From Hypoxylon rubiginosum (lineage: Eukaryota > Ascomycota > Sordariomycetes > Xylariales > Hypoxylaceae), in contig CADCXA010000050.1 of NCBI GenBank assembly GCA_902806565.1, positions 434,001 to 498,000 of the forward strand: DNA of 64,000 bases, read 5' to 3'. This document shows, piece by piece, positions 57,416 to 64,000 of this stretch. A program made the translations under genes and the position numbers. How positions within the stretch are numbered: the stretch's first letter is position 1; every line of letters starts with the position of its first letter. The notes under the pieces are model-generated. The model was not told the origin of the DNA and searched no databases. It saw only the letters and a list, made by a program, of their open reading frames with translations.

Positions 57416-60400
57416 ATGGCGTCAGCTGAAATCCTTCCGAAGCTGCCCCTCGTCGGCCCGCTGTCCGAGCCTCAGCCCCTTCCAGCTCCGTCCGCCGCCG
57501 AAGCTCTCACACCTTTAATTCAATCGACTTACAGAACCTCAGAGCTATGTTTCTTCGTGAATGGACGCCGAGTTACCATTAGTAACCCGAACCCCGATTG
57601 GGTTCTCCTCGACTGGATTCGTGCCCAAGACAACCTGAAGGGGACTAAGCTTGGGTGTGGCGAAGGAGGATGCGGCGCCTGTACTGTGGTTCTTCAGACC
57701 ATCGAAAAGGGGAGGCAATTGAGGCATGTGGCGGTAAACGCTTGCCTCTTCCCCCTAGTAGGTGTCGACGGGAAGAGCCTAATTACCATCGAGGGTCTGG
57801 GAACCGTTGATCGACCACATCCCTTGCAAGAAAGGATAGCAAAGATGCAGTTAGTAACCTCCGTTGCCTCTTCTGTTCGGCTTGCCAACCTCGTCAACCA
57901 CGGCACTAACATCGAGGCTGTCACTCAGTGGCTCCCAATGCGGCTTCTGTACCCCTGGAATAGTCATGAGTTTATACGCATTAATTAGAAACTCATATCG
58001 AGACGGGAAGTTTCGACTTTCGAGCTCCGATGTCGAATTACAGGGGCATTTGGATGGTAATCTTTGTAGATGCGTATGTATTCCTTTTTATATCTATGAG
58101 TACGTTGAATTCTAAGCCTTTTTAGACTGGTTACAAGCCGATCCTCGAAGCGGCCAAGACGTTTATTGTAGAGGACTTGAAAGGTGACTTGGTTGAAGAA
58201 CCTAGTCCGCCACCTTCAAACGCCGACAGTGCCACTGATGACCTTTTGAAAACTCCAGCCAATGGAAATGTATGTGGTACTACAACTACAGGCTCCTGTG
58301 GGCGCCCAGGTGGATGCTGCCGCGACCCATCAACGTCATCTTCTAGGAGTAGCATCGGCAGACAATCTTCACAAGAGTCGGAAGTCACCGGAGCCACATC
58401 CGTGGATTCAGGCAGAAGCACCAGTCTGTCCAGTTCATTCATTCCGTACAGTCCCACGGCTGAATCAATATTTCCCCCGTCTCTCTGGAAATATGAGCAA
58501 CGACCGATTTGCTATGGGGATGAGAGGAAAATCTGGTTCAGGCCTACAACTCTTACACAGCTTATCGAGTTAAAGGACGCTTGGCCCTCCGCTAAGATTG
58601 TGGGAGGCGCCAGTGAAACTCAGGTATGCCTATATCAGCACCCAAATTCTGTTATTGTGGACAATTCTCACACCGCACAAGATCGAGGTTCGTTTCAAGA
58701 AGTTAGAGTATCAAGTATGCATCTATGCTTCAGATATTAGAGAGCTGAATGCTTTCAACGAACCCGAGAACGATGCCGCAGTACAATCCTTGTCAGAAGT
58801 ATGTATTCCGGGCAATATGTCGCTGACGAAGGTAGAGGAGCTATGTACCGCGCTGGTCCTAAAGCTCGGTACAAGAGCAAGTGCTCTTGAAGCACTCAGG
58901 AAGCAGCTCAGATATTTCGCAGGTCGTCAGATTCGAAACGTAGCCAGTTTAGCTGGGAATTTGGCAACTGCTAGTCCTATATCAGACGCCGCTCCAGCAC
59001 TACTAGCAGCAGGAGCAGTAATTACCGTGAGAACCAAGAAAGAGGGTTCATACGACATACCGCTGTCAACGTTCTTCGTAAAATACCGAATCACCCAGTT
59101 ACCTGTCAACGGGGTTATTACGCACATCAAGATACCACTACCACCACGAGAGTCGATAGAAGTAACAAAAGCGTACAAGCAAGCCAAGAGGAAGGACGAT
59201 GATATTGCGATTGTAACTGCCGGTTTTCGAGTACGCTTAGATAGAAAGGGCGTCGTCCAGCAGGCCACATTCGCACTCGGTGGTATGGCTCCAACTACTG
59301 TCGTTAGTACTACCGCACAGAAAGCCGTCCTAGGGAAACAATGGGCGGATATCAATACGCGCGAAGAGGCAATTAGTGCTCTTCTGAAGGACTTTGATTT
59401 GCCTCTTGGTGTCCCGGGAGGCATGGCTCAGTACAGGAAAGGTGAAGCGCCTGAATTCCCTGATAAACGGCTAGTTATTAACGAATCTAATAGCTCTGAC
59501 CTTGTCCCTGTTCTTCCGTTTCTGGAACGAGAGTATCAAAGAATTTGAAATTCGTGACGTGGGTTACGACGTTGTGGAAGAGATACACCGAGGGTTGTCT
59601 ACTGGGACTCGCGATCACATCGCCACCTCGGGGACCAAGGTTGTGGGCAAAGAGATCCCGCATCTCTCCGCACTAAAGCACTGCACTGGCGAGGCAGAGT
59701 ACGTCGACGATATGCCACATCAGAGGAATGAGCTACACTGCGGTCTCGTCTCGTCAACAAAAGCACATGCCAAAATCCTGGCGGTTGATTGGAGCATCGC
59801 ACTTGAAATGCCAGGAGTTGTCGGTTATCTTGATAAAAACAGTGTGCCTCGAGAGAACAACAACTGGGGTCCGATCCGAGTGGATGAACCCCTATTTGCT
59901 ACAGATGAGGTACATTCACACGGTCAGACAATAGGTTTAATCTACGCCGAGACAGCTTTGCAAGCTCAAGCCGCTGTCGCTAAAGTTCGAGTTACGTACG
60001 AGACATTACCAGCTATACTCACTATCGACCAAGCGATTAAAGCGGAAAGTTATTTCGACCATGGCAAACAATTGAAGAAAGGGGCAGCTATTGAAGGACC
60101 TCTAGATGATATCTTTGCTAACTGCGATCATGTCTTCGAGGGAACAACGAAGCTGGGTGGCCAGGAGCATTTCTACTTGGAGACGAACGCCGCACTAGCG
60201 ATTCCTCACGCTGAAGATGGATCCATGGAGGTATACTCCTCCTCACAGAACTTGGCGGAGAATCAGATCTTCGTCGCGCAGGTACTCGGTGTACCTATGA
60301 GTCGTGTTAATATGAGAGTCCGACGTCTCGGCGGGGCTTACGGCGGGAAGGAATCAAGGAGTACACCATTCGCATGCTTGGTTGCCATTGCCGCCAAGAA

Positions 60401-62215
60401 GGAGCGCCGTCCCATGAGGCTAATGTTGAACCGCGACGAGGATATTGTTACCAGTGGGCAGAGACATCCGATGCAAGTCAGGTGGAAAATCGGTACCGAC
60501 GTCAACGGAATAATCGAGTGCCTGGATGCAGACCTCTACGATAACGCGGGATATTCTCTTGACATGTCCGGAGCCGTAATGGACCGAGCCTGCACTCATA
60601 TTGACAACTGCTACAACATACCACACGCCTGGATCCGTGGCTGGGTTTGCAAGACCAATACAGTATCGAATACGGCGTTCCGTGGCTTTGGAGGGCCGCA
60701 AGCAATGTACATCACGGAATCTTTCATGAGCGTCATAGCTGAGAAGCTCCAGATTGATATTGACGATCTTCGATTGAGAAATCTATATCAGGAGGGTGAC
60801 CTAACACCCTTTTTGCAGCGAATCGACGCTGACTTCCACATTCATACCATGCTGGAGCAACTGAGCATCAACGCAGATTATAAAAATAGGAAAAGGGAGA
60901 TCCAACTATTCAACTCAAAGAACCGCTATAGGAAGAGGGGGATTTGTAAGATCCCGACAAAATTCGGGTTGAGGTAGGCGTCTTTTGAATCGCTTGAGAC
61001 ATATACAAAAAAACTAACTTCTTTCAATAGCTTTGCCACTGCTCTGCATCTAAACCAAGCCGGCGCATATGTAAGGATTTATGAAGACGGCAGCATACTC
61101 CTTCACCACGGAGGCACAGAAATGGGACAAGGCCTTTACACCAAGATGTGTCAGGTCGCTGCCGAAGAGCTCGGTGTGGGCGTGGATCAGATCTTCAATA
61201 AAGATTCGCAAACCGATCAGGTCGCCAACCCATCTCCCACGGCAGCATCTTCGGGCAGCGACCTAAATGGCATGGCCGTCAAGAACGCTTGCGATCAGCT
61301 CAACGAGCGATTGGCGCCGTATCGGAAGCAGTTTGGGCCCGATACTCCAATGTCCGTGATTGCCCATGCCGCGTACCGAGATCGAGTCAACCTCGCAGCC
61401 AACGGCTTTTGGAAGATGCCTCGAATAGGTTGGTCTACTCAGTGCTCCTTGGCTAGTAGCACATGCCGAATGAATAACTATCTAATAACTTGACAGGATA
61501 CAAGTGGGGAAACTATACAGATCCCCTTCCCATGTACTACTACTTCACTCAGGGTGTTGCCATAACCGAGGTCGAGTTAGACGTCCTCACAGGAGACCAT
61601 ACTGTTCTGAGGACTGATATAATAATGGTAAGTGAAACTTAGGGTTACTTTGAGAGACTCGCCTAATTGCGATGTAGGATGTCGGCCGCTCCATCAATCC
61701 ATCTATCGATTACGGACAAATCGAAGGAGCTTTCGTTCAGGGACAAGGTCTATTTACGATGGAGGAATCGTTATGGACTCGGGAAGGGGAACTTTTCACT
61801 CGGGGGCCTGGGACATACAAGATACCAGGTAAGCTGACGAAGGAAATACAATCGCATAACTCGATATATGCTAACATGAGCCAAAGGCTTCTCGGATATT
61901 CCCCAAATATTCAACGTGTCCATGTTGAAACACGATTCAAGCGGAAATGCCATAGACTGGAAGCATCTGCGTTCTGTCCAGAGTAGCAAAGGTATCGGGG
62001 AGCCGCCGCTATTCCTAGGCTCCACCGTCTTCTTCGCGCTCAGGGAAGCCGTCAAGGCCGCGAGGGAGATGAACGGGGTGAAAGAGCCCTTAGTGCTAAA
62101 CGCCCCAGCGACTCCAGAAAAGCTGCGTCTCGCTGTCGGCGACGATTTCGTCAAACGCGCTGCTGTGGTTCCGAAAGAGGGGGAGACGAACTTTTTCGTT
62201 CGTATCGAGGATTAG
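57416..62215 (+). CDS. Molybdenum hydroxylase, xanthine dehydrogenase family, HxnS-like, 9 exons
   Basis: Exons 57416-57849, 57929-58073, 58126-58623, 58682-59441, 59494-60973, 61031-61428, 61497-61627, 61678-61828 and 61887-62215 give 1441 residues. Domains: 2Fe-2S ferredoxin type (CGEGGCGAC, Cys81/86/89), second 2Fe-2S (QCGFC, Cys149/152, and GNLCRC, Cys191/193), a Ser/Pro/Cys-rich linker (about 205-300), FAD domain (about 320-600), and molybdopterin domains with [29 protein letters not shown] and the catalytic Glu in GEPPLFLG. The substrate-site Glu and Arg of xanthine dehydrogenases are present. Fungi have two paralogues: HxA (xanthine dehydrogenase) and HxnS (nicotinate hydroxylase). Its place beside hxn-like genes and the altered GGAY loop (GGGF is usual in xanthine dehydrogenases) favour HxnS. 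A GT-AG intron rejoins [17 protein letters not shown]. Enzyme class is certain, substrate inferred. Confidence 0.87.
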
Positions 62216-62775
62216 ATCCCACGTATCCTGCTTGCGCACTTGAAATGTGGCCCGGATATGTCTATTTCGAGGTATATATATGATTGCCTGCGTCATGAGT
62301 GAGGAGTCTTCCTGATGTAGTTTTCTCGTATGGTCGAAAACACGAGAATACGGAAGACGCATCTATATATTCTAACTCCTAGAGGACTAATACTAGAAAA
62401 TATGATTACCAGACATTACACATATATAAATCAGCAGGCAATATGTACTGAGGTATTCAGGGGCGGCCAAGGTGCGATACGTCTCATTGGGCTATGCCTA
62501 GAAAGATGTTCTGAGCTGTTCCGACGAACAAGAATGAGACATGTCAATTCCTATCTTGGTATGTACCTAAGGTACTGTGCTTGTAACAAGGTACAAGTAG
62601 AACCTTGAATCGTGAATCGTGACTTGCAAGTAATTGAGCTGCTACCATATACGACAGGCTTCATTGGCACTTTCAACCTCTGACACAGTCAACATATTAT
62701 TATGGGCTGTCGTATGTTTATATCCTCGACGCAACAGATTCGCATGTATAATGACGATTCCGATTTCCGCTGATA
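62216..62775. other. Convergent spacer, hxnS-like / METTL16-like
   Basis: 560 bp containing the two terminators. No gene or repeat seen beyond short AT-rich stretches near 62330-62430 and a GTACCTAAGGTAC half-palindrome at about 62560. Confidence 0.55.
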
Positions 62776-64000
62776 TCAAGGTAGACGCAACGAGTTTCGA
62801 AGGAACCCCGCGAAGCTCTCGAAGAGCACATGGTCGTTGCCCTGCAGCCAGCGAACCACGACAACGGCGACGACATTATCTTCCTTGCCTGTTTCTCCTG
62901 GATCCTTGGAGGTCCGGACTTCCACGGAAAAGCCGAAGGCGCACTGCTCGCACCGCTGCTGCTGCTGCTGCTGCTGCTTCTGCCCGGGAGACGAGGCCGG
63001 GTTGTCTTTATCTCCATCTCCGCTGGTGGTGGTAATAGGATGCACACCTCTTGCCTTTTTCCGCCGGTACGCCCGGCTCCACACGTTGCCGTCCGCGAAC
63101 CCGAGGCCGCGGGACCGTGTCCGGTCCCACGACCACGAGACCAAGTCGAGCGTCGCCACCGCCTCGCAGACGGCCCGTCTGAGCCGCTCTGTGCTGCTAC
63201 TGCTGCCGACCTCCTCCTCCTCAGCGGGCCACGTGGCAACCGCGATCTCCGTAGACGGGGGAAGAAGCTTCTTCCCGCCCGGCGGCTCGCAGCCCCGGCT
63301 AGCCGACGCACCGGGCCGCCTGGCGCCGAAGCTCCAGCCGACGGCCCAGCGGCGCGTCCGGCTGCCCTGGACGAAGGCGGTGACGGCGTAGTTCGTCACG
63401 CCGCCGCGGCCCCGGAGGTCGGCGATCAGCACGTCGAGGCTCGACTGCTTGCCCAGCATCGCCGTGTACCACTGGACGCGCTCCCGCAGCACCAGGGACT
63501 CGGCGACGAGGCGCCGGACGAACCCGACCTCGCCCCCGTCCGCGTACACCATCTCGACGGGCGCGCCCGTGCACGCGCCGCTCGGGGGCCGCGCCTTCTG
63601 CCGCGCCAGGTCCGCGAGCTCGGCCGCCGACGCGTAGAAGGGCGGGTTGGTCATGACGAAGTCGATACTGTCCAGCCCGAGCTCGTCGAGCGGGACGAGG
63701 GGATCCGTCGCGGCGGCGTCCCGGGGCCCGACGATGCGGACCCGCGACTGCATGCCGTTGATCGCGGCGTTCCGGCGCGCGTACGCCAGCGACCGGGCGT
63801 CGACGTCGGTCGCGACGAAGGACCAGGCCGGCCGCTGGGCGCAGCCGAGGAGCGGGTAGACGAGGCTGGCGCCGGTGCCGACGTCGAGCCCGACGACGCC
63901 GCGGCCGGGCTCGTAGGCGCCGCGGTACGAGGGCGCCGAGGAGTCGAGCAGGTCCTGGAGCCAGAGAATGTAGTTGTGGCGGTTCGGTACCGGGGGGCAG
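62776..64000 (-). CDS. METTL16-type RNA m6A methyltransferase, 5'-partial
   Basis: The open frame runs from beyond the right edge to a stop at 62776, giving at least 408 codons; the N-terminus is outside the window. METTL16 methylates adenosine in U6 snRNA and some mRNA hairpins. The frame opens with CPPVPNRHNYILWLQDLLD (substrate-binding block), followed by GLDVGTGASLVYPLLG (SAM-binding motif I) and NPPF, the adenine-N6 catalytic motif, then VEMVYADGGEVGFV, as in METTL16/RlmF proteins. The C-terminal half is less conserved and carries a Gln run (QQQQQQQ) and a Lys/Arg-rich KKARG segment. Codon third positions are very GC-rich. No intron is needed in the visible part. The family call is firm because of NPPF plus the flanking blocks. 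Confidence 0.88.
   Translation of the reverse strand, partial: CPPVPNRHNYILWLQDLLDSSAPSYRGAYEPGRGVVGLDVGTGASLVYPLLGCAQRPAWSFVATDVDARSLAYARRNAAINGMQSRVRIVGPRDAAATDPLVPLDELGLDSIDFVMTNPPFYASAAELADLARQKARPPSGACTGAPVEMVYADGGEVGFVRRLVAESLVLRERVQWYTAMLGKQSSLDVLIADLRGRGGVTNYAVTAFVQGSRTRRWAVGWSFGARRPGASASRGCEPPGGKKLLPPSTEIAVATWPAEEEEVGSSSSTERLRRAVCEAVATLDLVSWSWDRTRSRGLGFADGNVWSRAYRRKKARGVHPITTTSGDGDKDNPASSPGQKQQQQQQQRCEQCAFGFSVEVRTSKDPGETGKEDNVVAVVVVRWLQGNDHVLFESFAGFLRNSLRLP
62959..62980 (+). repeat. GCT (CAG on minus) trinucleotide run, polyglutamine
   Basis: About seven tandem CAG codons on the minus strand, coding the Gln run in the METTL16-like protein. Confidence 0.8.

Overview
This window is filamentous-fungus (Pezizomycotina) nuclear DNA, most likely from a Sordariomycete. 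Genes are separated by short intergenic gaps and interrupted by 48-200 bp GT-AG introns with CTAAC/CTGAC-like branch sites. Many families are fungal (C2H2 plus fungal-specific regulator, Hce2-like secreted protein, DUF1772, PDX1/PDX2). The first ~7.7 kb is almost pure A+T with no genes, the usual look of a RIP-mutated repeat island. I joined exons by hand from splice sites and reading frame; each multi-exon model closes in frame, and doubtful joins are flagged.

Layout. 1-7745: AT-rich, RIP-like repeat block with degenerate tandem repeats. 7957-24550: amidase, RNase P subunit POP4 (-), MATE-like transporter, GNPAT/PlsB-type acyltransferase ending in a possible peroxisomal signal, sugar-type MFS transporter, DUF1772 protein (-), F-box-like Cys-rich protein (-), secreted beta-lactamase-like serine hydrolase (-). 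24551-36683: gene-poor gap, Hce2-like secreted protein, glycolipid transfer protein (-), phospholipase D, single-pass membrane protein, rhamnogalacturonan acetylesterase. 36994-39934: divergent vitamin B6 pair PDX1/PDX2.

40689-62215 is the main discovery: seven consecutive genes on strictly alternating strands. They are a NodB-fold cyclic-imidase-like hydrolase (+), amidase (-), phenol-hydroxylase-like FAD monooxygenase (+), C2H2 plus fungal-specific transcription factor (-), salicylate/6-hydroxynicotinate-type FAD monooxygenase (+), OYE-family flavin oxidoreductase (-) and a molybdenum hydroxylase of the xanthine dehydrogenase family (+). This set matches, family by family, the nicotinate (vitamin B3) catabolic genes hxnM, hxnN, hxnV, hxnR, hxnX, hxnT and hxnS known from Aspergillus nidulans, here packed into one ~21.5 kb locus with its likely regulator in the middle. 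The expected flow is nicotinate hydroxylation (HxnS), conversion to dihydroxypyridine (HxnX), further oxidation or reduction (HxnV, HxnT), ring opening of a cyclic imide (HxnM) and amide hydrolysis (HxnN). hxnP, hxnZ, hxnY and hxnW counterparts are not seen here.

The window closes with the 5'-truncated METTL16-type RNA m6A methyltransferase gene (-). A palindromic 10-mer, TACCTAGGTA, occurs eight times, always outside coding sequence, five of them inside the hxn-like locus.
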